Made by a program: the position numbers and the translations under genes. This document shows positions 32,531-41,912 of a stretch of DNA of 64,000 nucleotides, in pieces. Within the stretch, counting starts at the first letter, position 1. The number at the start of each line of letters is the position of its first letter. The notes beneath the pieces are model-generated. The model made no database searches. It saw nothing but the letters and a program-made list of their open reading frames with translations, and was not told the origin of the DNA. Origin of the DNA: Clostridiales bacterium SIT11 (lineage in GTDB: Bacteria > Bacillota > Clostridia > Tissierellales > Peptoniphilaceae); assembly GCA_001299455.1 (NCBI GenBank), contig CYUK01000003.1:1612001-1676000 (forward strand), in the 5' to 3' direction.

Positions 32531-32683
32531 TTACCTCTTATACTTAGGTTCTAAAAATTTGTCAAAACCGGCTTTTAGTTTTTTGCTTCCCCGGTAGGCC
32601 TTGTGGAGTTGCAAAGATTTTTTGGCAAGCTTTGAGAGGTAAATTCTTCTTTTAACTTTTTTAATACTTTTTTTAATCTTCAT
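32531..32683 (-). CDS. Small, very basic peptide encoded after the PBP gene
   Basis: 50-codon ORF starting at minus-strand ATG 32683, eight bases after a perfect AAGGAG that lies inside the 3' end of the PBP gene; the two ORFs overlap by 11 bases. The product is about 40 percent Lys/Arg (MKIKKSIKKVKRRIYLSKL at the start, EPKYKR at the end) and has no hydrophobic span. A longer in-frame start at 32764 has no ribosome site and is rejected. Placement before the terminator makes it part of the same mRNA. Family not recognised; binding to nucleic acid or to anionic wall or membrane polymers is only a guess. Confidence 0.55.
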   Translation of the reverse strand: MKIKKSIKKVKRRIYLSKLAKKSLQLHKAYRGSKKLKAGFDKFLEPKYKR

Positions 32684-35528
32684 TGTTTTTATCTCCTTGA
32701 TTTTCTTCTTCCAGGTCTTCTTGGTCTTCAGCCCATTCCTTGGTGTGGATGGGGCAGTAGTCATCTTCTATAGAGTAGAGATCCATGGGTAAAATAGGCG
32801 GTCGAGTTTTCCCCTTGTAGGGGTCTTTTCTTTGGTAAAAACTTTTTAAAATAATGGTATCGTAGGGACAGTATTTGGTAATTCTCTTTCCACTTTGCCG
32901 ACAAACCTTGTAGGTTTTAAAGCCGTCTTCATAGTCCTTGGGACCGGTACCGGAAGGGAAAATCTCCTCATAGCTGGTTCCGGCTCGGTCGCTTTCTGAA
33001 CTGGCTAAAAGACCGGATTTTTCCGAAATACGAATGGTTTCCAAGCCCTTGGGCAGGCTAAAGTGGCTTCTTTTTTCTAAGTTCCGGTGGGCATCTTTGG
33101 CCACTTGATTCCAGAGGTCAATGAGAAGGCCTTCTTTGCCTTCTAGGGGAACTTTTTGGAGGTCGCAACCTAGCCAAGACCCAATGGTAAAGTCCGGACT
33201 GTAACCGAAGACCCACTGGTCGGCACCAAATTTGTTTTCTCCTAGGACGGCGGCCAAGTCCGCTTTTTCCAGATTCAATTTAGAGGCTTCTCCGGCCAAA
33301 CTATTGGTCCGCAAGAAATCTGTGAGAATAGCTGCATTTTTGGGGCTGGTTAAGGAGCGTTTTTCGCGGTACTTGCTTCGATAGATTATAAGACCGTTTT
33401 GGTCTTCAATTTTTGTAATAATGCTAGGTTTTTGGTAGCTGCCTCCCTGAGAAAGGGCATAGTAGAAGGAGGCTAAATCATAGTTGGTCAAGCCAAGACG
33501 AAGGTGGCCCTGGGACATGGAATCTAGGGTAAAGTCGTGTTTTTTATTTTCTTTGGGACTTAAAATTTGGTCTTTTTCCGGATTTTTTTCCTGGTAGATG
33601 CCCAGCTTGCTATAGGTTTTTAAAACGGCGTCAAAGCCCAATTCTTCCACAATTTTTGCAGGAACTGTCCTGGATCCATGCTCCAAGTTTTTCCGGAGGG
33701 TTTCCAGGCCGTAGTATTTTCCAGAAGGATTTTCCGGCCAGAAGTTACCTTGGTAGGAAAAGAGGGCATCATCATAAATTGCCGAAGGTTTCTTCCCATT
33801 TTCCAGGGCTGTAAGGTAGACGCTTAGAGGGGTGAGGGCTGTTCCTGGACAGCGGGAACTCATAACGGCCCGGTTGAAGATTTTAGATCCTCGCCCATCT
33901 AGGTCCAGGCCACCAATAATGGCTCGGACAAGGCCTGTGTGGTTGTCAATGACAATGCTTGAAGTCTGAGGCTGGATGGAAGCTTTAGGGGCTCCTGTAT
34001 AGTAGGCAGGATTGAAATGGAGACTTCCCTGGTCTTTTAGGAAAAAGTCGGGATGGGCCCTTAGGAAGCTTTGGGGAATCAAAAGGCCATCTTTTCTTTC
34101 TTCCGCTTCTCCATCGAGCTGCCATTGGCCGTAGTCATAGGTCAAGAGGACAGATTGGTCATTTACTTCATAGAGGGGCTTAAAGTAAATATCCTTACCT
34201 AGGATGTTAAAATACTTCTTGGAGAGGAGGAGGCCCTGGTTGCTTAACTGGCATTCCTTGGTGTTTAAGCTAATCCGGTCTTCTCCATCTAAGAGGCTAT
34301 TTCTCCTGAGGTAGAGGTAGCTTCCCTGATCATCTACAATGTGGCCGTCTTCCTGTTTATTTAGCTTCAACATCCTGGCCCCGGCCCGGGCAGAAGTATT
34401 TAAGAGGTAATTTTCTACAAAGTGACTGTGGAGGTCTTCCAGGTCCTTTTGCAAATCCAAGTCCAGGCTGGTCTGGATTTTGTAGCCACCTGTAAAGAGC
34501 TTGTGTTCTGCCTCATCTAAGCTTATTTTATAGGCCTGGGCAATGGCTTCGCTGGCCTGGGCCTTGATAAAGTCCAGGGCATAGGAGGACATGGTGTGGT
34601 GCTTCTTTTCTACAGGTTGGATGGAAGCGTAGACATCTTCTTTCAAGGCAAGGGCATAGTCATTTTTACTTATGTAACCTTGCTTTAGCATTTCTTTAAG
34701 GACAATTTTTTGCCGGTCCAGACTTTTAGGGTTTAAGTAGAGGGTGTATTCTTCTCCACCAACCACCTGGCTACCAATGGATTTTTCCTCCAGGCTCTTG
34801 TCTGCAGGAAGGCGGAGGATAGGGGAATAGTCCCTGGGGCTCTTTACAATACCTGCCAATAAAGCGGCCTGGGCCAGGGTCAAGTCCTTGGCATCCTTGG
34901 AAAAATAGGTTTGGGCGGCCCCTTGGACTCCATAGGCTCCCTGGCCTAGGTTAATCCGGTTGAGATAAGCTTCTAAAATCTTGTCCTTGGACAAGTCATC
35001 TTCCAGGCGAAGGGAAAGATAGGCTTCCTTCAACTTCCGGTCTAGGGATTTTTCCTGGCTTAAGTAGACATTTCGGGCCAATTGCTGGGTAATCGTGGAC
35101 CCTCCCCGGACCATGGCTCCAGATCGAATGTTGTCCCGGAGGCTGGAAAGGATGCCCCGAGGGTCAATTCCCTTGTGCTTGTAGAACCGCTTATCTTCAA
35201 TGGAGATAAAGGCCTTTTGCAGGTGGTCAGGCATTTCCTTGAGGGGGATAATAGTCCGGAATTCTTCACTCTCAATATTTTCCAAAACTTGCCCATCTTC
35301 ATCATAGATGCTGGAAGTTTGATAGTAGGAGGAAGAAAGATTTTTTGTATTTGTAGAAGGGGTTTCTTTCAGAATTCCAAGAAGACTGGCAGAAAAGAGA
35401 CTGGCTAGGATAAAGAGAACCAGGAGGAAGCTTAAGAGAAAAAACTTTAGCTTTTCCTTGGCCTGTAAATCCTTTAGAGAACGAAAATCTGCCTTCTTCA
35501 TCCATTCTTTTAATTTTAAATTTTTCAT
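32673..35528 (-). CDS. Class A penicillin-binding protein with intact glycosyltransferase but degenerate transpeptidase domain
   Basis: Membrane-anchored peptidoglycan glycosyltransferase of 951 aa. ATG 35528 is chosen (AAAGGAG five bases upstream). A single membrane helix spans about residues 28-54. The GT51 domain is complete: FISIEDKRFYKHKGID with catalytic Glu-111, VRGGSTITQQLARN, RKLKEAYLSLRLE and AYLNRINLGQGAYGVQGAAQ. In the C-terminal penicillin-binding domain all three active-site motifs are changed: SxxK is TALT (Thr-563, Thr-566, in CPGTALTP), SxN is SRT (619-621), and KTG is VLG (761-763, then GENKFGADQWVFGYSPD). It should polymerise glycan but not cross-link or bind beta-lactams normally. 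A cytosolic basic stretch precedes the helix and an acidic tail ends the protein. Confidence 0.9.
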   Translation of the reverse strand: MKNLKLKEWMKKADFRSLKDLQAKEKLKFFLLSFLLVLFILASLFSASLLGILKETPSTNTKNLSSSYYQTSSIYDEDGQVLENIESEEFRTIIPLKEMPDHLQKAFISIEDKRFYKHKGIDPRGILSSLRDNIRSGAMVRGGSTITQQLARNVYLSQEKSLDRKLKEAYLSLRLEDDLSKDKILEAYLNRINLGQGAYGVQGAAQTYFSKDAKDLTLAQAALLAGIVKSPRDYSPILRLPADKSLEEKSIGSQVVGGEEYTLYLNPKSLDRQKIVLKEMLKQGYISKNDYALALKEDVYASIQPVEKKHHTMSSYALDFIKAQASEAIAQAYKISLDEAEHKLFTGGYKIQTSLDLDLQKDLEDLHSHFVENYLLNTSARAGARMLKLNKQEDGHIVDDQGSYLYLRRNSLLDGEDRISLNTKECQLSNQGLLLSKKYFNILGKDIYFKPLYEVNDQSVLLTYDYGQWQLDGEAEERKDGLLIPQSFLRAHPDFFLKDQGSLHFNPAYYTGAPKASIQPQTSSIVIDNHTGLVRAIIGGLDLDGRGSKIFNRAVMSSRCPGTALTPLSVYLTALENGKKPSAIYDDALFSYQGNFWPENPSGKYYGLETLRKNLEHGSRTVPAKIVEELGFDAVLKTYSKLGIYQEKNPEKDQILSPKENKKHDFTLDSMSQGHLRLGLTNYDLASFYYALSQGGSYQKPSIITKIEDQNGLIIYRSKYREKRSLTSPKNAAILTDFLRTNSLAGEASKLNLEKADLAAVLGENKFGADQWVFGYSPDFTIGSWLGCDLQKVPLEGKEGLLIDLWNQVAKDAHRNLEKRSHFSLPKGLETIRISEKSGLLASSESDRAGTSYEEIFPSGTGPKDYEDGFKTYKVCRQSGKRITKYCPYDTIILKSFYQRKDPYKGKTRPPILPMDLYSIEDDYCPIHTKEWAEDQEDLEEENQGDKNNED

Positions 35529-35545
35529 AGGCACTCCTTTAACCC

Positions 35546-35554
35546 ATTATAGCA
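35546..35554 (-). promoter_or_regulatory. Extended -10 promoter of the PBP operon
   Basis: Minus-strand TGCTATAAT (TG, one base, TATAAT), 18 bases before the start codon; no good -35. Confidence 0.6.
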
Positions 35555-35585
35555 TATAGACTGAAAGAGGAGTAGAGAAATGCCA

Positions 35586-35614
35586 TTGTATCCAAATTTT
35601 TAGTCGAGTATAAT
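35586..35614 (+). promoter_or_regulatory. Promoter of hflX-yigZ-nadE
   Basis: TTGTAT, 17-base spacer, TATAAT; start codon at 35637 after AAGGAGGAG. Confidence 0.75.
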
Positions 35615-35636
35615 AGAAGGATGAAGGAGGAGTTAT

Positions 35637-36863
35637 ATGGAAAACCGCCAAAAGGTTTTTGTCGTATCCACAAATTTTTCCCCTTCTTCCCAGGAAGAGA
35701 TTCAAGGGCTTGTTGAAGCTGACGGGGGAGAAGTGCTGGAGACAATTTATCAAAAATTAGATGCTCCCCTGCCAGCCTACCTGGGCAAGGGGAAGATTGA
35801 AGAAATAAAGATTCTTGCTAGAGAATTGGAGCCGGACCTACTTGTGGTCAATGACAGCTTGAAGGGGTCTCAGCTACGGAACTTGGAGAAGGCCTTAGAC
35901 CTCCAGGTTATTGACCGGACCCATTTAATCCTAGATATTTTTGCCACCAGGGCCAGGACCAGGCAGGCCAAGCTCCAGGTCAGGCTGGCCCAGCTAAGGT
36001 ACGGAAAGAGCCGGCTTATTGGGTCCTATTCCCTTTCCAAGGCGGGAGGCGGCATTGGGACTCGGGGACCTGGAGAACAAAAGCTGGAATTGGACCGGCG
36101 AAAGATTGACGGAGATATTCATAGCATTGAAAACCAATTAAAAAAGATAAAAGTCCAAAGAAGAGAACAGCTAAAGAGACGGGACCAGTCCTCCCTGCCC
36201 ATTGTTTCTCTTGTAGGCTATACCAATGCAGGCAAGTCCAGCATGATGAATGCCCTATTGGGAGAAAAGAAGGACAAGGCTGTGGAAGTCAAGGACATGG
36301 TATTTGCCACCTTGGACACGTCCTTGCGGTCAGTGAAGCTCTTGGACCAGAGGGAAGTTATTTTGGCGGACACAGTAGGTTTTATTACAGACTTGCCAGA
36401 CCTTTTAATGGAGGCCTTCACCTCCACTCTGGAAGAGTTAAAGGCCAGTGACCTCCTGGTTCATGTTTTGGACGGGACCAGTCCCCGGATTCAAGAGGAG
36501 TACAGGGACACTCTGGAAATTTTAAAAAAGTTGGACCTTCTGACCATCCCTCGGTTAACGGTGGTAAATAAAATGGACACCGAAGACATTCCCAGACCCC
36601 ACCTCTATCCCCTGGCCAAAGACGTCCTCTATTATTCTGTAAAGGAAGGTCCCCTAGAACTTTTGGAAGAAAAAATCCTAGAAGGCTTAAAGGACCAGTG
36701 GACCCAGGGAAGCCTCCACTTTTCCTTTGAAGACCAATCCACTGTGTCCAAAATTTTGGAAAAGTATCCCAAGGCTCAGGTGACCTATGATGAAACCGGC
36801 TGTCTAGTGACAGGAAGTTTCCTGAAAAAAGACTACAGGGCCTATGAAAAGGAGGGCTTATGA
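35637..36863 (+). CDS. hflX: Ribosome-associated GTPase HflX
   Basis: GTPase of 408 aa that binds and splits stalled ribosomes. The N-terminal HflX domain has LPAYLGKGKIEEIK and VVNDSLKGSQLRNLEKAL; the linker has the hallmark GGGIGTRGPGEQKLELDRR. The G domain follows at about residue 195: G1 GYTNAGKS, G2 around FATLDTSLR, G3 DTVGFI and G4 NKMD. The length is normal. It overlaps the following gene by 4 bases. Confidence 0.95.
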   Translation: MENRQKVFVVSTNFSPSSQEEIQGLVEADGGEVLETIYQKLDAPLPAYLGKGKIEEIKILARELEPDLLVVNDSLKGSQLRNLEKALDLQVIDRTHLILDIFATRARTRQAKLQVRLAQLRYGKSRLIGSYSLSKAGGGIGTRGPGEQKLELDRRKIDGDIHSIENQLKKIKVQRREQLKRRDQSSLPIVSLVGYTNAGKSSMMNALLGEKKDKAVEVKDMVFATLDTSLRSVKLLDQREVILADTVGFITDLPDLLMEAFTSTLEELKASDLLVHVLDGTSPRIQEEYRDTLEILKKLDLLTIPRLTVVNKMDTEDIPRPHLYPLAKDVLYYSVKEGPLELLEEKILEGLKDQWTQGSLHFSFEDQSTVSKILEKYPKAQVTYDETGCLVTGSFLKKDYRAYEKEGL

Positions 36864-37516
36864 TCCAGTCCATATTACAAGAGGGCATAGCTGACCACAC
36901 CATGAAAAAATCCCATTTTATTGGCTATGCCAAGCACGTGGAAGACCAGACCGAAGCCGAGGCCTATATCCAAGAGGTTAAAGACCTCCACCCCCAGGCT
37001 CGCCACCATGTTTCAGCCTACAGCTTGAACCGGGGCCAGGTCTTGAAGTACGATGATGACAAGGAGCCCAGCCAAACGGCTGGTCGGCCCATTCTTGACT
37101 TTATTGTCAACCGAGGCCTAGACGACCTTTGCATTGTAGTGGTCCGGTATTTTGGGGGGATCCTCCTGGGCAAGGGAGGCCTAGTCAAGGCCTATACTCT
37201 AGGAGCCCAGTTGGCCGTAGAGGCAGGGAAAATTGTTCCCTATAAGGAAGTTTTTTACTTAGAACTTTCCTTTGATTACAGCGCTCAAGGAGCCCTGGAA
37301 TACCAACTAAAGGAAAAGAAAATCCAAATTATCGGGAGAGATTATGGCGAAAAGGTGGCCTTTAGGTTGATTATTGACCAGGACCGCCTAGAAGAAATAA
37401 AAAACTTACTGGCTGAAGAAACCAGTGGCCAGGGAGACTTGGAGATTTTAAGGGAAGATCTTCTTGCCCAGGTCAAGGAAAAATTTATAGAAAAAAAGAA
37501 GGAGAAAGAAAAATGA
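36860..37516 (+). CDS. YigZ/IMPACT-family protein
   Basis: 218 aa. The N-terminal IMPACT domain shows KKSHFIGYAKHVEDQTEAEA, ARHHVSAYSL, DDDKEPSQTAGRPIL and VVVRYFGGILLGKGGLVKAY. The C-terminal half matches the small DUF1949-type ferredoxin-like domain. Relatives (E. coli YigZ, yeast Yih1) are linked to translation regulation, but the bacterial function is unsettled. It overlaps both neighbours by 4 bases, so it is translated with hflX and nadE. Confidence 0.9.
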   Translation: MIQSILQEGIADHTMKKSHFIGYAKHVEDQTEAEAYIQEVKDLHPQARHHVSAYSLNRGQVLKYDDDKEPSQTAGRPILDFIVNRGLDDLCIVVVRYFGGILLGKGGLVKAYTLGAQLAVEAGKIVPYKEVFYLELSFDYSAQGALEYQLKEKKIQIIGRDYGEKVAFRLIIDQDRLEEIKNLLAEETSGQGDLEILREDLLAQVKEKFIEKKKEKEK

Positions 37517-38238
37517 ATGTAGAAAAGGAAATTCAAGGACTTGTGGACTGGCTTAGAAGCAAGGTCCAAGAAGCAGGAGCCAAGGGCCTAGTCTTTGGCC
37601 TAAGTGGGGGAGTGGACTCTGCCCTGGTGGGGGCCCTGGCGAAGAAGGCTTTTCCAGACAACGCCTTGGGAATTATGATGCCCATAGAAAGCAGGGAAGA
37701 AGATGAAAAAGATGCCCGAGCCCTGGCCGAGGCCATTGACCTGGACATTGAAAAGGTGGACTTAACAGAAAGTTACAGGGCTCTTTTAAAGGCCAGCTTC
37801 ACCAGTGAAAACACCCTGGCAAAGTCCAATATTAAACCAAGACTCCGGATGACCACCCTTTACTACTATGGCCAAGACCGGGGCTATTTGGTTTGCGGCT
37901 GTTCCAATGCCAGTGAATTTTATGTAGGCTACTACACCAAGTACGGAGATTCCGGAGCCGACATCCTGCCTATTGCCTCTTATTTAAAGGATGAAGTCTA
38001 TGCCCTGGCGGAAAAACTAAATGTGCCCCAAATAATTTTAGACAAGCAACCGACAGCCGGTCTCTTTGAAGGCCAAACCGATGAAAGGGAAATGGGTTTT
38101 TCCTATGAAGAGCTCAATGCCTACATCCGGGAGGGGAAAAAAGGGCCCAACTGGGAAAAAATTGAGAGGATGCACCGGACCTCCAGCCACAAGAGAGCCT
38201 TTGCTCCTAAATATGAACGAAAAGATATTGACAAATAA
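37513..38238 (+). CDS. nadE: NH3-dependent NAD+ synthetase
   Basis: Amidates nicotinate adenine dinucleotide to NAD+. The 241-aa protein is the short, ammonia-using form without a glutaminase domain. Motifs are the PP-loop FGLSGGVDSALVGALA (residues about 28-43), KSNIKPRLRMTTLYYYGQ, GCSNASEFYVGYYTKYGDSG and QPTAGLFEGQTDEREMG. It is last in the hflX operon. The promoter for the rib operon overlaps its stop codon. Confidence 0.94.
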   Translation: MNVEKEIQGLVDWLRSKVQEAGAKGLVFGLSGGVDSALVGALAKKAFPDNALGIMMPIESREEDEKDARALAEAIDLDIEKVDLTESYRALLKASFTSENTLAKSNIKPRLRMTTLYYYGQDRGYLVCGCSNASEFYVGYYTKYGDSGADILPIASYLKDEVYALAEKLNVPQIILDKQPTAGLFEGQTDEREMGFSYEELNAYIREGKKGPNWEKIERMHRTSSHKRAFAPKYERKDIDK

Positions 38239-38256
38239 GGAGCAAATACGTATACT
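38228..38256 (+). promoter_or_regulatory. Consensus promoter of the riboflavin operon
   Basis: Perfect TTGACA, 17-base spacer, TATACT; the -35 lies across the last codons of nadE. Transcription would start about 38263, shortly before the FMN riboswitch. Confidence 0.9.
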
Positions 38257-38279
38257 AAGAGTGAACTTGATATGAAATT

Positions 38280-38388
38280 GTTTTTCAGGGCGAGGTGGAA
38301 GTCCTCACCGGTGGTAAAAGTCCACGAGTCTTTAGACTGAATTGGTGCAATTCCAATACCGACGGTATAGTCCGGAAGAAAGAAGAAC
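38280..38388 (+). promoter_or_regulatory. FMN riboswitch (RFN element)
   Basis: The conserved RFN core is seen in order: TTTCAGGGCGAGGTGGAA, GTCCTCACCGGTGGTAAAAG, TCCACGAG, then CCGACGGTATAGTCCGGA and AAGAAAGAAGAAC. The closing P1 helix is GTTTTTC (38280-38286) with GAAGAAC (38382-38388). When FMN binds, the following terminator should form and stop rib expression. Confidence 0.96.
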
Positions 38389-38407
38389 AAGTACGGATGT
38401 ATTTTTT

Positions 38408-38437
38408 GAGCCCTAAATTTTTGGGGCTCTTTTTTTA
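38408..38437 (+). terminator. Riboswitch-controlled terminator of the rib operon
   Basis: GAGCCC / GGGCTC stem with a TAAATTTTTG loop, then seven or more T, between the FMN riboswitch and the ribD start. Confidence 0.9.
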
Positions 38438-38451
38438 TAGGAGGTCAAGTT

Positions 38452-39522
38452 TTGGATGAAGTTTTTATGAAACTTGCCATAGAAGAAGCCAGGCTCGGGG
38501 GCCGGAAGACCAAGACCAACCCCTTGGTAGGAGCGGTTTTAGTCAAGGATGGAGAGGTCTTAAGTAAGGGCCACCATGAAATTTTTGGTCAGGCCCATGC
38601 AGAGGTCAATTGCCTAAAAAATATGGACGCTCGGGGAGCCACTCTTTATGTGACCCTGGAGCCCTGTAGCCACTATGGAAAGACCCCACCTTGTGCAGAT
38701 TTAATTGTAGAAAAGAGGCTCAAGAGGGTGGTAATAGGAGAACTGGATTCCAATCCAAAAGTCCAGGGAAAAGGCTTGGCTCGCTTAAAAGAGGCAGGCA
38801 TTGACGTTACCTATGGTGTTTTAGAAGAAGACTGCCACAAGCTAAATGAAATTTTTCACTTTACCATGAAAAGAAAGAGGCCCTATGTCTTTTTAAAATG
38901 GGCCCAGTCCTTGGACGGGAAAATTGCCACAGCAAGTGGAGAAAGTCAGTGGATTACGGGAGAAGAGGCCCGGAAAGATGCCAATAGGCTTCGGGGGCTT
39001 ACAGACGCTATTTTAGTGGGTCGAAACACGGCCAGTCTGGACAACCCTCGCCTTACCTGTCGGACAGGGGGAGAAAATCCCCTCCGGATTGTTCTGGATT
39101 CCCAGTTAAAAACTCCCAGGACCCATGCCCTTTTTAAGGACCAGCCCACAATTTTCTATGTTCAAGAAGACCTGGGAAATGGCCCCTTGACAGAGACAGC
39201 CAGGAAGGTGGAGGTTCCCCTAAAAGATGGGAAACTTTCTTTAAAAGAAATTTTAAGAGACCTCTATGAAAACCAGCAAGTCTCCCGGTTGATGGTAGAA
39301 GGAGGGGGCCAGGTCCTGGCCAGTTTTATCCAGGAAGGCTATGCAGACCAATTTGTTGTCTATGAGGCCCCTTTAGTCCTAGGAGCCAAGGGCAAGCCCT
39401 CCCTGGGAGACCTCCACTATCCTTCCTTAAAAGAGGCCTTTTGGTCCAGCTTTAAGGAAGTGGACATCTTAGGGCAAGACCTGAAAATTAAAGGAGGTCC
39501 GGAATGTTTACTGGAATTATAG
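38452..39522 (+). CDS. ribD: Bifunctional pyrimidine deaminase/reductase RibD
   Basis: Second and third steps of riboflavin synthesis, 356 aa. Start TTG 38452 is preferred: AGGAGG (38439-38444) is seven bases upstream. The N-terminal deaminase has the zinc ligands in QAHAEVNCL and EPCSHYGKTPPCADLI. The C-terminal reductase begins at about residue 145 (RPYVFLKWAQSLDGKIAT) with WITGEEARKDANRLRG, DAILVGRNTASLDNPRLT and LMVEGGGQVLASF. First gene of the operon; it overlaps ribE by 19 bases. Confidence 0.95.
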   Translation: MDEVFMKLAIEEARLGGRKTKTNPLVGAVLVKDGEVLSKGHHEIFGQAHAEVNCLKNMDARGATLYVTLEPCSHYGKTPPCADLIVEKRLKRVVIGELDSNPKVQGKGLARLKEAGIDVTYGVLEEDCHKLNEIFHFTMKRKRPYVFLKWAQSLDGKIATASGESQWITGEEARKDANRLRGLTDAILVGRNTASLDNPRLTCRTGGENPLRIVLDSQLKTPRTHALFKDQPTIFYVQEDLGNGPLTETARKVEVPLKDGKLSLKEILRDLYENQQVSRLMVEGGGQVLASFIQEGYADQFVVYEAPLVLGAKGKPSLGDLHYPSLKEAFWSSFKEVDILGQDLKIKGGPECLLEL

Positions 39523-40133
39523 AAGAAAATGGGGAATTAATTTCCATTGTAAAAACCCAAACAGGAAGAAAGATTACCATCCAGTGCGAAAAAGTCCTAG
39601 AAGGGACCCAGCTTGGGGATTCCATTGCCGTCAATGGAGTTTGCATCACGGTAACAGACCTTAAGGCCACAAGTTTTTCAGGAGATGTCATGGCGGTGAC
39701 TCTGGAAAAGTCCAACCTGGGCCAGCTAAGGCCCAAGGACAGTGTCCACCTGGAGCGGGCTTTGACCTTGGAAAAGAGGCTGGGGGGCCATATGGTTTCC
39801 GGCCATATTGATGGGGTAAGTACAGTTTTAAAGGTGGAAAGAGCCAGAGGCCAAGTCCTGGTTACAGGGGAGATTCCCTCAGGCCTGGAAGGCTACCTTA
39901 TTCCCCAGGGGAGCCTGGCCCTAGATGGGGTTTCTCTGACTATAGCCAGACTAGGAGAAAAGACATTTACAGTGAGCTTGATTCCAGAAACCTTGGAGAG
40001 GAGCCACTTTAAAGACTTACGGCCAGGGGATTCCATGAACTTGGAATGTGACCTGGTTGGAAAATATGTAGAAAGATTATTGCTGACAAGGGACAAAAAA
40101 GATGTTTCCTTTTATGAACGTTGTGGATTTTAG
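39504..40133 (+). CDS. ribE: Riboflavin synthase alpha subunit
   Basis: Converts two lumazines to riboflavin, 209 aa. It has the expected internal duplication of two lumazine-binding barrels: MFTGIIEENGELISI and GDSIAVNGVCITVTDL in the first, GHMVSGHIDGVSTV opening the second, with GSLALDGVSLTIARL and FTVSLIPETLERSHF. GGAGGT is just upstream of ATG 39504 within the ribD end. Confidence 0.95.
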   Translation: MFTGIIEENGELISIVKTQTGRKITIQCEKVLEGTQLGDSIAVNGVCITVTDLKATSFSGDVMAVTLEKSNLGQLRPKDSVHLERALTLEKRLGGHMVSGHIDGVSTVLKVERARGQVLVTGEIPSGLEGYLIPQGSLALDGVSLTIARLGEKTFTVSLIPETLERSHFKDLRPGDSMNLECDLVGKYVERLLLTRDKKDVSFYERCGF

Positions 40134-40142
40134 GAGGAGTTT

Positions 40143-41354
40143 ATGGAACAAGTAGAAAGAGCCCTGGAAGACTTAAGAGCAGGGAAGATGATTGTGGTCA
40201 CAGATGACCCCCGCCGGGAAAATGAAGGAGACCTCATCCTTCCTGCCCAATTTGCAAATATTGAAAATATTAATTTTATGGCCACGGAAGCCAAGGGTCT
40301 GATTTGTATGCCCATGAGTGCTACGGAAGCAAGACGGCTTCATCTAGATCCCATGGTTCCCCACAATACAGACAACCATGAAACCGCCTTTACCATTTCC
40401 ATTGACCATGTGGATACCACTACAGGAATTTCTGCCAAGGAAAGGGCCTATACAGCTCGAATGACCACAGACGAAAATGCCGGTCCCCTGGACTTTCGTA
40501 GACCAGGTCATATGTTTCCCCTAATTGCCAAGGAAGCCGGAGTTCTGGAAAGGGAAGGCCACACAGAAGCCACTGTAGACCTCCTTCGCTTGGCCGGTTT
40601 AAAGGAAGTGGGAATTTGCTGTGAAATCATGGCCCAAGATGGAAATATGCTTAGAGGAAAAGAAGTGGTAGACTTTGCAAGAGACCATGGCCTCAGCTAT
40701 ATGACCATTGAAGACCTGAAGACCTACCGGAAGATTAACGACAACCTGGTTCATTCTATTGATCCAGTCAACCTTCCTACAAAATATGGAAACTTTAAGG
40801 CCATTGGCTATGAAGAAAAATACACAGGCCAAGAACATGTGGCCCTAGTCAAGGGGGATATTGGAGACGGGAAGGATATCTTAGTCCGGGTCCATTCAGA
40901 ATGCTTGACAGGAGATGCCTTTGGGTCCTTGCGGTGTGACTGTGGCGACCAATTTGCCCAATCCATGCGGCAAATTGAAAAAGAAGGTCGGGGAATCCTC
41001 CTCTATATGCGCCAAGAAGGCCGGGGCATTGGCCTCATTAATAAATTACGTGCCTATGAACTCCAAGACCAAGGCTATGACACCGTGGATGCCAACCTTA
41101 TGCTGGGTCTACCGGAAGATGCCCGGGACTACCATATTGGGGCTCAAATCCTGCGAGACCTAGGCGTCAAGGAAATGCGGCTTTTAACCAACAATCCCCA
41201 TAAGATTTACAACTTGAGTCAATATGGGATGAAGATTACCTCTAGAGAGCCCATTGAAATTCAAGCCCAAGACCATGATAAAAAATACCTGCACACCAAG
41301 GCGGAAAGAATGGAACATATTTTAGAACAATTTAAAGTGGAGGAAGTAAAATGA
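40143..41354 (+). CDS. ribBA: Bifunctional DHBP synthase/GTP cyclohydrolase II
   Basis: Provides both riboflavin precursors; 403 aa. The N-terminal DHBP synthase domain has [32 protein letters not shown] and [15 protein letters not shown]. The C-terminal cyclohydrolase starts near residue 205, with [20 protein letters not shown] (zinc cysteines), [15 protein letters not shown] and [15 protein letters not shown] precedes ATG 40143. It overlaps ribH by 4 bases. Confidence 0.96.
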   Translation: MEQVERALEDLRAGKMIVVTDDPRRENEGDLILPAQFANIENINFMATEAKGLICMPMSATEARRLHLDPMVPHNTDNHETAFTISIDHVDTTTGISAKERAYTARMTTDENAGPLDFRRPGHMFPLIAKEAGVLEREGHTEATVDLLRLAGLKEVGICCEIMAQDGNMLRGKEVVDFARDHGLSYMTIEDLKTYRKINDNLVHSIDPVNLPTKYGNFKAIGYEEKYTGQEHVALVKGDIGDGKDILVRVHSECLTGDAFGSLRCDCGDQFAQSMRQIEKEGRGILLYMRQEGRGIGLINKLRAYELQDQGYDTVDANLMLGLPEDARDYHIGAQILRDLGVKEMRLLTNNPHKIYNLSQYGMKITSREPIEIQAQDHDKKYLHTKAERMEHILEQFKVEEVK

Positions 41355-41818
41355 AAAAATACGAAGGAAAACTTATTGCCAAGGGAAAGAAATTCGCCAT
41401 TGTAGCTTCAAGATTTAATGAATTTATTGTTTCCAAACTTATTGAAGGGGCAGAAGATGCCTTTGTCCGCCATGGCCTGGACAAGGACGATTTAGACCTC
41501 TACTGGGTTCCTGGTGCCTTTGAAATCCCTCTTTTTGCAGAAATGGTTGCAGATAAGGGAATTTATGATGGCGTCGTCTGCCTAGGCGCGGTTATCCGGG
41601 GAGATACCAGCCACTATGAACTTGTTTCTACAGAAGTGGCCAAGGGAATTGCCACTGTGTCCTTAAAATTAAAAACGCCGGTTATTTTCGGGGTCGTTAC
41701 CACAGATACCATTGACCAAGCTGTTCAAAGAGCCGGAACCAAGGCTGGAAACAAGGGCTTTGATGCCGCCATGTCCGCCATTGAATCCGCAAACTTAATG
41801 GATCAAATTAAGGGCTAA
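41351..41818 (+). CDS. ribH: 6,7-dimethyl-8-ribityllumazine synthase
   Basis: Penultimate enzyme of riboflavin synthesis, 155 aa. Motifs are [50 protein letters not shown] with the catalytic His, and [20 protein letters not shown]. Last gene of the rib operon; no strong terminator was seen in the 94 bases that follow. Confidence 0.96.
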   Translation: MKKYEGKLIAKGKKFAIVASRFNEFIVSKLIEGAEDAFVRHGLDKDDLDLYWVPGAFEIPLFAEMVADKGIYDGVVCLGAVIRGDTSHYELVSTEVAKGIATVSLKLKTPVIFGVVTTDTIDQAVQRAGTKAGNKGFDAAMSAIESANLMDQIKG

Positions 41819-41912
41819 ATTTTTTACGCCTTTTTAATAAATTTTAAAACGAATGGGTTTGGAAAATTTGTAAAGACAAAAACAACATTTAGGAAAAGAA
41901 AGAAGGAACAGT

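Noticed and set aside
32684-32764. Longer start for the basic peptide after the PBP
   Set aside because: The extra 27 residues read inside the PBP coding sequence without a ribosome site; AAGGAG points to ATG 32683.
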